NCBI RefSeq assembly: GCF_048564905.1
Contig: NC_133002.1
Location: forward strand, 61,685,183 to 61,749,182
DNA: 64,000 nucleotides
Direction of reading: 5' to 3'
Origin: Vicugna pacos
Taxonomy: Eukaryota; Chordata; Mammalia; Artiodactyla; Camelidae
Shown here: piece after piece, positions 60,801 through 63,731 of the stretch
How positions within the stretch are numbered: position 1 is the first letter of the stretch
Layout of the letters: the number at the start of each line of letters is the position of its first letter
The notes under the pieces: generated by a model
Told to the model about the DNA's origin: nothing
The model's database searches: none
Seen by the model: the letters and a program-made list of their open reading frames with translations, nothing else
Made by a program: the position numbers and the translations under genes

Positions 60801-63731
60801 CAGGGCAGCACGGGGAGAGACACGTACGTCACAGCGGCTGTTTGCGAGGGAAGTCGAGTCGGCAAGTGAGGTGCGGCGCGTCGGCGAGAAGGGCTGGCGC
60901 TTTCGGGTCTGTCGGCACCAGGTGCTTCCCGAGGGTGCACGCCATGCTGGTGCAAAGGCAGGATGTTGCAGGCGCCCTGGAAACGCTCGGCTCTTTCTTG
61001 CAAAATTAAACACGCTTACGCGGAGCCCAGTGGCCCTGCTGCTGGGTGTTCTCCCGGGAGAGAGGAAGGCTTGGGTGTGGAGGTTCACAGTGGCTCTGTT
61101 CTTAGTCTCCAGGCACCGGGAGCATCCCAGATACTCTTCCCTTGGTGAGTGAACTGTGCTAGGGCCGCGTGACGGAACACTGGCCACCAGAAAACAGCGT
61201 TTGAAATAAACTGATGCGTACACACCACGGATGAATTTCAAGCACGTTAAGCTCAGGGGAAGAAGCCAGACTCAAGCTGTTTGGCCCATTTCTGCAGCAT
61301 CTGGAAAGGCAGGACCAAGCTGCGGGGACAGAAAATGGTTGGGGGTGGTGCTGGGCTGGGGCTGGGGGAGGGCCTGGCCTCAGAGGGCACGGAGCAGTTT
61401 GGAGGAGGGAGTGCCTGTTCCACACGTGGATTGTGTGACTGTGGCGCGCACAGAACTGTGTCCCCAAGGCTGAAGTTGACAGCGTGTGGCTGCGTGTCAG
61501 TCACCCTGATGCTTTGGGGAGGTGGGGTCGGTGATGACAACGCCTGTGTTTGGGTGGCAGCACCTGCAGGGTCCCTGGTTTGCAGTTCAGAGCGCTTTCC
61601 TCATGGGCCAGTGGCCTTCAGCGTGGTCGCCCCCCAGAGGCGGTGTGGTCGGGCCAGATCGGCCCGTGGAACAGCTTCCCTGCGCGGAGACAGCCTCGTT
61701 GTTCGGGGGGGGTCATCTGCTGCAACGACGGGAGAGATGGTGAACGTGCCGCGGTGAGAGGCAGGCGCGGGAGCACCCGTCCCCCGAACCCCGGTAACCC
61801 AGGGAGCTTGGCGGCTGGGAGTCCAGCCTTTCTGGGAAGTGGGAGCAGTCGGGCTCGCCCCGCTCTTGAGAGCCGTGTGCGTTCTGCATCTCCCCCGTGC
61901 ACTGGGACCTCCTTAACTGTGGGGGTGTTGAGGGTCAAGGCCGAGCCCTGTGACCCGCAGTCTCACCGTCCGGGACTTGCTTCACGGGGAAGTGCCCAGG
62001 GGGCTGCTTCTGGGGACCCCCTGGCCTTCCTCCCTCTGTCCCCGGGCGCCAGCTGCCCCAGCGACAGGCCCTGTCAGCCGCGCCAGCACCCGGCCCCTCC
62101 AGCTCGCCTGGGGGCAGCGGGCGCGTCAGGCCTGGGCTTTGCTCGGAAGCTTCTACTCCACCCGCAGGCCAGGAGGCGGCCCCGCAGCGGGCAGTGGCGG
62201 GGCGCCAGGTGGGAAGCCCTCTGCCCCCCTTCCTGACTGGCCCTTGCCCATCCTGGCGGCCGCTGCCTGCGGCTTTCCCCAGCCTCTTCTGTGTCCTCTC
62301 CTGGTCTCTCTCCCCCGTTGGCGGCCGCTCTCCACCTGCTTGTCCTCGTGGCGCTGGCGACTGTCCCCGGACGATGGGCTGTGGTTCAGTTCAGCTCGGC
62401 TCGGCTCTGCGAGTCCCTCCCTGGGCTCCTGGGAGCACCAGGCTCTGCCACCGGGACCCTCACGGGGCAGGGATGAGCCCGCTGTGCACGGGCTCAGTCT
62501 GCCTGGGACCCCGGCATGTGCGCCCGCCTGCTGCCTCCTTCGGGCTGCAAGCCGCAGCCCCCACGCCACCGGCCACCTCCATCCCTCCCTCTTCCCACTG
62601 GGACCGCCTTCCAGGCCCTTCCCCTGACTTGCTCCCACAGAGACAGGGGCTTTGTTCAGGTGTGGTCTGCGCTCCTGCACCAGCCTCGAGTCTTCTCACC
62701 TGCGGTTTTCTTGCTGCTGCTCTGCGTCATTGGTCACTTGTCACTTCTTTTCTAATGAACTGCAGGTTGTCACCCAGTGAAACCAAGTGTTAGGAGCCCA
62801 GCCTGACCCGAGGGCCTTCCCGGGGCTGATTCTCCTCCGCTGAGGGTGCTGGCGGCTCAGGCTGCTTTTTCTCCCCAGCTCCACGTCGGGGTGTCCTTGC
62901 TTGTTTGTTGGGTGTGGTTTTGTGAGTTTTAAAAGCACAGCGGTGAAATGCTGGGAAGCAGAGGCCTCCGGGGGGCTGGGCTCTGGAGAGGCCTCAGGGC
63001 GCTCGGGGCCGCCTGCCCCCGGCCTCCGGGGCCGCCCTGCTCCGGCCTGGTCCGCTGTCGCTTCTCAGAGCTTGCTCGTCTTCTGACTTGCTGCCTCACT
63101 CCTTTTGGCGTCAGGCAGAGCAGCAGAGACGTCTCAGCACACCGCAGGGTTCTGATTTCGCATTTAGGGTATGAAGGAGCAGATGTCGTGTCCGGCGCAG
63201 CAAGGCCCTTTGTGCCCCTCCTACGGAAGACTCGCGGCGCATATCCCTAACCTCCCGCGAGGTCCTTCTGATTTGGAACAGCACCTCCGCCGCCCTGTTG
63301 GAATGGTGCTGGCTCCGCTTCCGCGGTTGGGCCCTCGGGGCAGGAGTTTCCTAAATCAGCACCCCCCACCCCGTCACCTTGCCAGCCAGCCCTCCCCTGG
63401 GTCCCAGGCCCAGCGGCCAGCAGGGGGCAGAGGGAAGAGCTGGGGGCCGTGAACACAGCCGCTTCGGGGGCACCGTGACTGCCCCCCGTTGCCGTGTGCT
63501 GCTCTGCACCTGCCCTGGGGCCCTGGGCACCCTGACCCAACTGGGGATCCCGAGTCTTCAACACGTGGAGGGGAGGAACCTTCTCACCTGAGAATAACCA
63601 CTTTTAATTGTCCTTTGTTTTGAAGATCCCAGAAGAGCACGACCTGGAGAGCCAGACCCGCAAGGAACGGGAGTGGCGGTTCCTGCGGAACAGCCGCGTC
63701 AGGAAGCAAGCGCGGCAGCTCATCCAGAAGG
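6449..63731 (+). CDS. RPTOR: RPTOR (Raptor), 18 internal coding exons
   Basis: Raptor is the scaffold of mTORC1. It binds TOS-motif substrates (S6K, 4E-BP) and docks the complex on lysosomal Rag GTPases. Eighteen exons, each with AG acceptor and GT donor, splice in register into about 711 codons with no stop. They match human Raptor residues ~297-1009 over their whole length (recognised from memory of the protein). The order is: end of the caspase-like RNC domain, HEAT/ARM solenoid (~380-700), then a Ser/Pro-rich regulatory linker (~700-1009). The start codon, catalytic-like RNC core and WD40 propeller fall outside the window. Exons 11-17 all begin and end in phase 0. No exon has a frame break, so this is the functional gene, not a processed copy. 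Exon lengths in order are 101, 145, 76, 102, 84, 111, 75, 66, 192, 141, 118, 141, 159, 119, 104, 184, 111 and 106 nt. Exon numbers follow human usage and are inferred. Confidence 0.97.
6550..6805 (+). other. RPTOR: RPTOR intron 8
   Basis: A short 256-bp intron from GTGAGG to a pyrimidine tract ending ccccag. No repeat or other feature is seen. Confidence 0.9.
6806..6950 (+). CDS. RPTOR: RPTOR exon 9
   Basis: This exon encodes residues ~331-379, including [40 protein letters not shown] and PPTYMHAMW. It is a helical segment joining the RNC domain to the solenoid, followed by a proline-rich loop. The acceptor is ccccag and the donor GTGAGT. The last codon (Trp) is completed by the next exon, 5.5 kb downstream. 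Confidence 0.97.
10430..10640. promoter_or_regulatory. CpG-dense patch in intron 9
   Basis: I count about 25 CpG dinucleotides in roughly 190 bp, including cacgcgcgcccgccgccgcg. The density approaches that expected for an unmethylated CpG island, but the patch barely reaches the usual 200-bp minimum. No TATA box, transcript or exon is recognised. Confidence 0.4.
12068..12330. promoter_or_regulatory. CpG island-like patch just upstream of exon 10
   Basis: I count about 31 CpG sites in the ~235 bp from 12070, in sequence close to 70% GC. The observed/expected ratio is near 1, which is unusual for intronic mammalian DNA. It ends about 140 bp before exon 10. It could be an intragenic island (alternative promoter, enhancer or methylation-controlled splicing site) or only GC-biased sequence. 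Confidence 0.5.
12467..12542 (+). CDS. RPTOR: RPTOR exon 10
   Basis: A 76-nt exon encoding residues ~379-404 ([20 protein letters not shown] then GTAFR). These are amphipathic helices of the first armadillo repeat, next to the groove where TOS motifs bind in published mTORC1 structures. The acceptor is ctccacag and the donor GTGAGT. The exon ends in phase 0, which starts the run of symmetric exons downstream. Confidence 0.97.
13467..13502. repeat. (GTGTGC)n-like simple repeat
   Basis: An imperfect GT/GC alternating tract (tgtgcgtgtgcgtgtgcgtg). Alternating purine-pyrimidine of this kind can adopt Z-DNA. Confidence 0.85.
13745..14035. promoter_or_regulatory. CpG-dense patch in intron 10
   Basis: I count about 28 CpG sites in roughly 230 bp (for example gtcgcccggagggaccggtc), giving CpG-island-like density. 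No promoter element or transcript is recognised. Confidence 0.4.
16712..16813 (+). CDS. RPTOR: RPTOR exon 11
   Basis: A 102-nt phase-0 symmetric exon encoding residues ~405-438 ([20 protein letters not shown] then [14 protein letters not shown]). It is an armadillo helix pair with the acidic/Asn-Pro loop. The acceptor is tcccacag after a long pyrimidine tract and the donor is GTGAGT. Skipping it would keep the frame. Confidence 0.97.
20450..21010 (+). mobile_element. old HAL1/L1 fragment
   Basis: Two pieces are colinear with the L1/HAL1 3' coding and 3' end region. The first (about 20510-20690) includes 'cctatgaggaagtactcagc', 'cctcacttgtaatcaaagaa' and 'attcagatttaaa'. The second (about 20830-21000) includes 'tgctgtttgtaacagcagaa' and 'aatatctggcagcggggaga'. 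It is ancient and heavily diverged. A MIR-like segment separates the two pieces. Confidence 0.6.
20700..20815 (+). mobile_element. MIR SINE fragment
   Basis: 'gagattaaggttctgagaag' followed by 'tttgcccaaggccacccagc' is the conserved MIR core. It lies between the two halves of the surrounding LINE fragment and probably inserted into it. Confidence 0.65.
21333..21416 (+). CDS. RPTOR: RPTOR exon 12
   Basis: An 84-nt phase-0 symmetric exon encoding residues ~439-466 ([20 protein letters not shown] then LGPWAVSL). It codes for solenoid helices with the invariant LGPWAVSLA turn, which continues in exon 13. The acceptor is cgtttcag and the donor GTGCGT, slightly off consensus. Confidence 0.97.
21880..22070. 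other. candidate conserved non-coding element A (intron 12)
   Basis: An AT-rich unique block containing an octamer-like 'tttgcaaatcaaag', TAATTG/CAATTA homeodomain-type sites, 'tttatgttattaaagaataa' and a SOX/TCF-like 'caaag'. No repeat family is recognised. The clustering of such motifs in a GC-rich intron is what many developmental enhancers look like, but this is inference. Confidence 0.35.
22480..22700. other. candidate conserved non-coding element B (intron 12)
   Basis: A unique AT-rich block with a CRE-like 'gtgacgt', 'tttatatggtcaac', 'agctaattttggccc' and 'ctttaaagagttaagc'. It is not a recognised repeat. Confidence 0.3.
23211..23321 (+). CDS. RPTOR: RPTOR exon 13
   Basis: A 111-nt phase-0 symmetric exon encoding residues ~467-503 ([20 protein letters not shown] then [17 protein letters not shown]). 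It is a classic armadillo repeat, with the [11 protein letters not shown] helix and an [13 protein letters not shown] helix. The acceptor is ctcccacag and the donor GTGAGT. Confidence 0.98.
24085..24200 (+). mobile_element. MIR SINE fragment
   Basis: 'cgttatttgcggataagaaa', 'atggtcatttaaggagctgc' and 'ccaggatcctgtagcaaat' follow the order of the MIR core region. It is diverged. Confidence 0.45.
25395..26817 (+). mobile_element. old L1 (L1M type), 5' part: ORF1 and endonuclease region
   Basis: A degenerate LINE-1 in sense orientation. The ORF1-proximal region is marked by 'catgaggagaaagaagtcag', 'ttgaaggaataatggctaag' and 'agtttgatgaaaagtataaa'. The ORF2 endonuclease region is marked by 'gtgtgaatggtctaggtgcc', 'gacggcagagattgtcaggc' and 'aaaatccccaaacacgtgga'. 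An internal deletion between the two is likely. Many stops are present. The copy breaks off at 'ctttcaacg' near 26817, and its colinear continuation starts near 28463. Confidence 0.75.
26835..27215 (+). mobile_element. L1 3' UTR fragment with AT-rich tail, inserted in older L1
   Basis: 'gagatttgcagatactaact', 'cacagggaactgtattcagt', 'atcttgtagtgacctacaat' and 'gactgtacttcaatttaaat' match, in order, the L1 3' UTR seen again at 58740-59005. The two copies are clearly the same subfamily. It starts at the beginning of the 3' UTR, as expected for strong 5' truncation, and ends in an AT-rich tail (27065-27215). Confidence 0.8.
27395..27421. repeat. (AAAAC)n simple repeat
   Basis: Four to five copies of AAAAC inside the L1 3' end. 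It probably grew from an A-rich stretch of the element. Confidence 0.9.
27824..27854. repeat. (CA)n microsatellite inside L1
   Basis: About 15 CA units lie where the L1 ORF2 region normally reads into the 'tggaatattattcagccataaa' block. Expansion of a short CA/TA run in the element is the likely origin. Confidence 0.97.
28463..29450 (+). mobile_element. old L1 (L1M type), continuation: ORF2 reverse transcriptase region
   Basis: This is colinear with the L1 at 25395-26817. It resumes at 'caacgaggaggtctcaaggg' and runs through 'gaatgaaagtgcaaacacac', 'cgtgtattagaaaagaagaa', 'aaaactttcctgcaaagaga', 'actccaggtccaggtggctt' and 'ccctggtgaattctgcccaa' (reverse transcriptase domain). Many stops are present. 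The repeated 'caacg' at the two break points may be a remnant of the target duplication made by the inserted L1 pieces. Confidence 0.75.
29552..29618. repeat. short minisatellite, ~15-bp unit
   Basis: Two adjacent copies of a unit like 'cagaggggagtccg' or 'cagaggggagtctg', an interrupted copy, then another. It is a G-rich local expansion next to the decayed L1. Confidence 0.8.
29960..30050 (+). mobile_element. small L1 ORF2 (endonuclease-region) fragment
   Basis: 'gaccatatgttaggccacga' followed by 'aggaaacctcaagaatttgc' matches the L1 ORF2 segment ('accatatgttgggccataaa'). It is very short and diverged. The 29620-29960 stretch before it holds nothing I recognise. Confidence 0.45.
30347..30367. 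repeat. (GACA)n simple repeat
   Basis: About five GACA units (gacagacagacagacagaca). Confidence 0.9.
32397..32471 (+). CDS. RPTOR: RPTOR exon 14
   Basis: A 75-nt phase-0 symmetric exon encoding residues ~504-528 ([20 protein letters not shown] then DPYMP). It is an armadillo helix ending in the DPYMPAEHR loop that faces the next repeat. The acceptor is tccccgcag and the donor GTAAGG. It is the first exon of a 474-nt in-frame block (exons 14-17) missing in the reported human isoform Raptor_v2. Confidence 0.97.
32570..32583 (-). promoter_or_regulatory. CTCF-like motif (weak)
   Basis: On the minus strand the sequence reads cctgcagggggcgt, close to the CTCF core (CC-N-S-C-AGGGGGCGC). It lies about 100 bp after exon 14. 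A motif match alone does not show binding. Confidence 0.3.
34170..34430 (+). mobile_element. L1 ORF1-region fragment
   Basis: 'agaacaaatccacacaaaga', 'ctcattgtcatgaagcagag' and 'gtcaaaggcaagaggaaaaa' match the stretch at the end of L1 ORF1 ('agatccacaccaagacacat', 'aatcaaactgtcaaaagaca'). It is old and no coding potential remains. Confidence 0.5.
35164..35229 (+). CDS. RPTOR: RPTOR exon 15
   Basis: A 66-nt phase-0 symmetric exon encoding residues ~529-550 ([20 protein letters not shown] then GQ). It is a hydrophobic armadillo helix. Human is recalled as NSYHTGQ, so this copy has Asn at ~547. The acceptor is ttttccag and the donor GTGGGT, off consensus at position +3. Confidence 0.97.
35230..35553 (+). 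other. RPTOR: RPTOR intron 15
   Basis: A 324-bp intron with GC-rich unique sequence. Nothing is recognised apart from splice signals. Confidence 0.9.
35554..35745 (+). CDS. RPTOR: RPTOR exon 16
   Basis: A 192-nt phase-0 symmetric exon encoding residues ~551-614. Motifs include [37 protein letters not shown] and [20 protein letters not shown]. It is the most conserved armadillo repeat of the family, with the LLRQW-ICLGR-W signature. Relative to human as recalled, Gly replaces Ala at ~578 and Cys replaces Tyr at ~605. The acceptor is cttcccgcag and the donor GTGAGT. The published RagA-facing surface of the solenoid is built from this part of the protein. Confidence 0.98.
35746..36078 (+). other. 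RPTOR: RPTOR intron 16
   Basis: A 333-bp intron. It contains a CTCF-like motif at 35785-35798 and is otherwise unremarkable C-rich sequence. Confidence 0.9.
35785..35798 (-). promoter_or_regulatory. CTCF-like motif
   Basis: On the minus strand the sequence reads tctgcagggggcgc, matching the AGGGGGCGC half of the CTCF core well. It is only 40 bp downstream of exon 16. CTCF bound just after an exon can slow polymerase and favour inclusion of the upstream exon (established for CD45). Its use here is inference. Confidence 0.4.
36079..36219 (+). CDS. RPTOR: RPTOR exon 17
   Basis: A 141-nt phase-0 symmetric exon encoding residues ~615-661 ([47 protein letters not shown]). It has the armadillo helix [10 protein letters not shown], a polar DHSTTIDH loop and the next repeat's first helix. 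The acceptor is gcctgcag and the donor GTGCGT. It is the last exon of the 474-nt cassette. Confidence 0.98.
36220..39672 (+). other. RPTOR: RPTOR intron 17
   Basis: A 3.5-kb intron. It holds an ancient interspersed repeat remnant (37845-38180) and a short MIR-like piece near 38999-39050. The remainder is GC-rich unique sequence with nothing recognised. Confidence 0.85.
37845..38180 (+). mobile_element. ancient interspersed repeat remnant, family uncertain
   Basis: 'cagatactggttaagtgcct', 'cctgtgtgccgggccctggg' and 'gtgcctaggcccagagcagg' follow the layout of a common mammalian repeat. That repeat opens with 'tattgagtgcctactatgtg' and continues with a '...ggcacctgagcgaggcctga' block. I cannot name the family with confidence. 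Confidence 0.4.
39673..39790 (+). CDS. RPTOR: RPTOR exon 18
   Basis: A 118-nt exon encoding residues ~662-701 ([39 protein letters not shown]). It is the last armadillo helices, then the start of the disordered linker. The Ser-Pro in LPSP corresponds to human S696, a mitotic CDK1 site. The acceptor is tccggcag and the donor GTACGG (weakish). It ends in phase 1, closing the run of phase-0 introns. Confidence 0.97.
39791..40523 (+). other. RPTOR: RPTOR intron 18
   Basis: A 733-bp intron of unique sequence with no recognised repeat. Confidence 0.9.
40524..40664 (+). CDS. RPTOR: RPTOR exon 19
   Basis: A 141-nt exon encoding residues ~701-748. Its sequence includes [40 protein letters not shown] and LSLTEE. 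It carries the regulatory sites corresponding to human T706 (LTP, CDK1), S711 (DSP) and the RLRSVSS cluster S719/S721/S722, which are RSK and AMPK targets. AMPK phosphorylation at S722 and S792 recruits 14-3-3 and inhibits mTORC1. All these residues are present. The acceptor is cctgccag and the donor GTAAGG. Confidence 0.97.
40665..40911 (+). other. RPTOR: RPTOR intron 19
   Basis: A 247-bp GC-rich intron with splice signals only. Confidence 0.9.
40912..41070 (+). CDS. RPTOR: RPTOR exon 20
   Basis: A 159-nt exon encoding residues ~748-801. Its sequence includes [40 protein letters not shown] and [23 protein letters not shown] holds the main AMPK site (human S792). Met at -5, Arg at -4/-3 and Leu at +4 are all kept. 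The residue at -2 is Val, where human is recalled as Ala. The low-complexity Ser run is disordered linker. The acceptor is tcccggcag and the donor GTGAGT. Confidence 0.97.
42128..42262 (-). mobile_element. Vic-1-type camelid tRNA-derived SINE
   Basis: On the minus strand it has a G-rich head, a degenerate tRNA-like promoter region, the block 'gaggtcctgggttcaatccc' and 'cagggcctccattaaaa', then an A-rich tail (on the + strand, the tttatttatttattt run at 42133-42150). The gaggtcctgggttcaatcc motif contains the pol III B box. This SINE family is known from camelids only. The head is diverged, and no clean target duplication was found. Confidence 0.85.
43735..44060. other. candidate conserved non-coding element (intron 20)
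   Basis: A moderately AT-rich unique block with several TCF/LEF-like sites (caaatctttgaaagc, cctctttgaatattgc) and 'tttgcctatttagagccatt'. No repeat family is recognised. Conservation cannot be assessed here. Confidence 0.3.
45372..45490. promoter_or_regulatory. GC-box-rich CpG cluster in intron 20
   Basis: I count 18 CpG sites in about 113 bp, with two SP1-type GC boxes (ggccccgccccag, agccccgccccgg). This is promoter-like in composition but shorter than a standard CpG island. No TATA box or annotated exon is recognised. It could serve as an internal promoter or enhancer. Confidence 0.45.
47770..47888 (+). CDS. RPTOR: RPTOR exon 21
   Basis: A 119-nt exon encoding residues ~801-840 ([20 protein letters not shown] then [19 protein letters not shown]). 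It is a helical island inside the linker: two amphipathic helices that pack back on the solenoid as an extra armadillo-like pair. Conservative changes from human as recalled are Asp for Glu at ~825 and Leu for Val at ~829. The acceptor is tctcctag and the donor GTACGT. Confidence 0.97.
48318..48342. repeat. (GT)n-like simple repeat
   Basis: An imperfect GT tract (tgtgtgtgtctgtgtgtctg). Confidence 0.8.
48780..48990. other. AT-rich unique block in intron 21
   Basis: Contains a forkhead-like 'agtaaacattg', 'ggaatctagcagcatg', 'aattagtttcag'-like sequence and 'tattttagatattt'. It is not a recognised repeat and is a possible conserved element. Confidence 0.25.
50031..50062. repeat. (GT)n-like simple repeat
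   Basis: A GT tract interrupted by GCATGCC (ggtgtgtgtgtgtgcatgcc). Confidence 0.85.
51085..51285. other. candidate conserved enhancer-like element (intron 21)
   Basis: About 200 bp of AT-rich, repeat-free sequence packed with developmental transcription-factor words. These include homeodomain sites (aataattaaat, gattataattc), 'tttataatgcaaaaaataag' (MEF2/POU-like), TCF/SOX-like 'ttcaaaggc' and 'gtttcaaag', a GATA-like 'attatctg' and 'catcgatgac'. It lies in otherwise GC-rich DNA about 750 bp upstream of exon 22. Enhancer function is inference. Confidence 0.4.
52039..52142 (+). CDS. RPTOR: RPTOR exon 22
   Basis: A 104-nt exon encoding residues ~841-875 ([20 protein letters not shown] then [15 protein letters not shown]). 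It holds the cluster corresponding to human S855, S859 and S863. S863 is the mTOR-, ERK- and ICK-dependent site that promotes mTORC1 activity. All three serines are kept. Pro replaces Asp at ~852 relative to human as recalled. The acceptor is tcctcag and the donor GTAAGT. Exons 22 and 23 together are a multiple of three (288 nt). Confidence 0.97.
52143..52643 (+). other. RPTOR: RPTOR intron 22
   Basis: A 501-bp intron of unique sequence with no recognised repeat. Confidence 0.9.
52644..52827 (+). CDS. RPTOR: RPTOR exon 23
   Basis: A 184-nt exon encoding residues ~875-936. Parts are [39 protein letters not shown] and [24 protein letters not shown] carries the S877-equivalent site. The last segment is the conserved 'claw' that reaches between RagA and RagC in published mTORC1-Rag structures. 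The preceding Pro/Gly-rich stretch differs most from human. The acceptor is aacggcag. The donor GTACCG is the weakest match to consensus in this gene along with exon 24. Confidence 0.97.
52828..53749 (+). other. RPTOR: RPTOR intron 23
   Basis: A 922-bp intron of GC-rich unique sequence. It ends in a strong pyrimidine tract (53708-53735) before the acceptor gccgcaaag. Confidence 0.9.
53750..53860 (+). CDS. RPTOR: RPTOR exon 24
   Basis: A 111-nt phase-0 symmetric exon encoding residues ~937-973 ([20 protein letters not shown] then [17 protein letters not shown]). It has an acidic patch and then the conserved [15 protein letters not shown] segment that leads to the WD40 propeller. The acceptor ends in AAAG and the donor is GTAGCC, both sub-optimal. 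A 9.8-kb intron follows, so this exon is a plausible in-frame skipping candidate. Confidence 0.97.
54995..55098 (+). mobile_element. Vic-1-type camelid SINE
   Basis: It has a G-rich head (aggggggaggagg), a tRNA-like region (gtgcttagcatgcatgacat), the B box (ggttcaatccccagcaccta) and an A-rich tail (catttaaaaaaaaaa). It is shorter and more diverged than the copy at 57481. Target-site duplication is not evident. Confidence 0.85.
56230..56430. other. candidate conserved enhancer-like element (intron 24)
   Basis: AT-rich, repeat-free sequence with overlapping homeodomain sites (tattaatttaattaacca, cagctaatgac), 'tgcaatgaaatgcattagga' (C/EBP- or POU-like), 'cttgtttattaggc' (forkhead-like) and a MEF2/CArG-like 'gctaaaaatggc'. 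Motif density this high is typical of deeply conserved developmental enhancers found in large mammalian introns. Function and conservation are inference. Confidence 0.4.
56649..57263 (-). mobile_element. solitary retroviral LTR, antisense (fossil)
   Basis: Read on the minus strand this has the layout of a retroviral LTR of about 615 bp. A U3 with CCAAT-type boxes ('ctgattggtcc' and similar) is followed by a TATA-like 'ctataaaagcc' near 56825-56835. A polyadenylation-like 'gataaacc' follows, then a U5 that includes 'gcttggtctctcgcccggat'. It starts TG and ends CA. No internal retroviral genes lie beside it, so it is a solo LTR left by recombination. Probably a class I (gamma-like) endogenous retrovirus, inferred from the U5 style. 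Age is uncertain, likely tens of millions of years. Ends are approximate and no target duplication was confirmed. Confidence 0.7.
57469..57480 (+). repeat. target-site duplication, left copy
   Basis: aatgggtaagcc directly before the SINE, repeated exactly at 57639-57650. Confidence 0.95.
57481..57638 (+). mobile_element. Vic-1-type camelid SINE with intact target-site duplication
   Basis: A tRNA-derived SINE: head 'ggggggagggtatagctcgt', A-box-like region, 'ctcagcgttcatggggtcct', B box 'gggttcagtctccaggacct', then 'ccattaaaagagtaaataaa' and an A-rich tail. A perfect 12-bp duplication flanks it. It is the clearest lineage marker in the window, because this SINE type is restricted to camelids. 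The SINE carries a pol III promoter but is not a tRNA gene. Confidence 0.92.
57639..57650 (+). repeat. target-site duplication, right copy
   Basis: aatgggtaagcc following the SINE tail, identical to 57469-57480. Confidence 0.95.
57850..59005 (+). mobile_element. LINE-1, 5'-truncated 3' end (ORF2 C-terminus and 3' UTR)
   Basis: This is the least decayed L1 in the window. ORF2p C-terminal coding begins near [21 protein letters not shown] frameshift falls after it, near 57950. A second frame then reads on to a 149-codon run at 58115-58564. That run contains the Cys-rich ORF2p motif [18 protein letters not shown] and the block [20 protein letters not shown]. The 3' UTR (58740 onward) is followed by 'ctatacttcaatttaaaaaa' and a short A-rich tail. 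It is truncated, so it cannot retrotranspose on its own. Its 3' UTR is the same subfamily as the fragment at 26835-27065. Confidence 0.9.
59456..59501. repeat. 18-bp direct duplication inside old L1
   Basis: cgtgatcatctcagtagc occurs at 59456-59473 and again at 59484-59501 (period 28). Confidence 0.95.
59756..59814. repeat. GC-rich two-copy tandem repeat (period 39)
   Basis: ggcgtgactgcgcgcgtgg at 59756 recurs as ggcgtgaccgtgcgcgtgg at 59795. This CpG-rich local duplication sits within otherwise AT-rich L1 sequence. Confidence 0.85.
63417..63430 (+). promoter_or_regulatory. strong CTCF core motif
   Basis: ccagcagggggcag, embedded in ggccagcagggggcagaggg, is essentially the textbook CTCF core (CCASYAGRKGGCRS). 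It lies about 200 bp upstream of exon 25. Occupancy cannot be read from sequence. Confidence 0.55.
63626..63731 (+). CDS. RPTOR: RPTOR exon 25
   Basis: A 106-nt exon encoding residues ~974-1009 ([20 protein letters not shown] then [16 protein letters not shown]). It is a basic, helical segment just before the WD40 propeller. Compared with human as recalled, the basic helix reads [12 protein letters not shown] instead of VRRQAQQVIQKG. The acceptor ends ttttgaag (AAG, with T-rich tract) and the donor is GTGAGC. It is the last exon in the window. Confidence 0.97.

Larger units (their letters stand above)
59280..61300 (+). mobile_element. old L1 (L1M type): reverse transcriptase to ORF2 C-terminus
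   Basis: Long, decayed but colinear. It runs from the reverse transcriptase region ('aagaaaaaccacgtgatcat', 'aaatcaggtgtaaggcaagg', 'tacaaaaatctgttaatttt', 'cagtgatgaaagaaatcaga') to the C-terminal region ('cctgaccttgggttaggcgg', 'aacgcacatctgataaaacc', 'acaaaccacccaattaaaac', 'tttcttgcaaaattaaacac'). Many stops and indels are present. The YADD-coding part is replaced by a GC-rich insertion/duplication around 59700-59820. Confidence 0.75.
53861..63625 (+). other. RPTOR: RPTOR intron 24
   Basis: A 9.8-kb intron and the most repeat-rich part of the window. It holds camelid SINEs (54995-55098, 57481-57638), an AT-rich candidate enhancer (56230-56430), a lone antisense LTR (56649-57263), old HAL1/L1 (57330-57850), a fresher L1 3' end (57850-59005), an old L1 (59280-61300) and a CTCF-like site (63417-63430). 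53861-54990 and 61300-63400 are unique GC-rich sequence with nothing else recognised. Confidence 0.85.
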
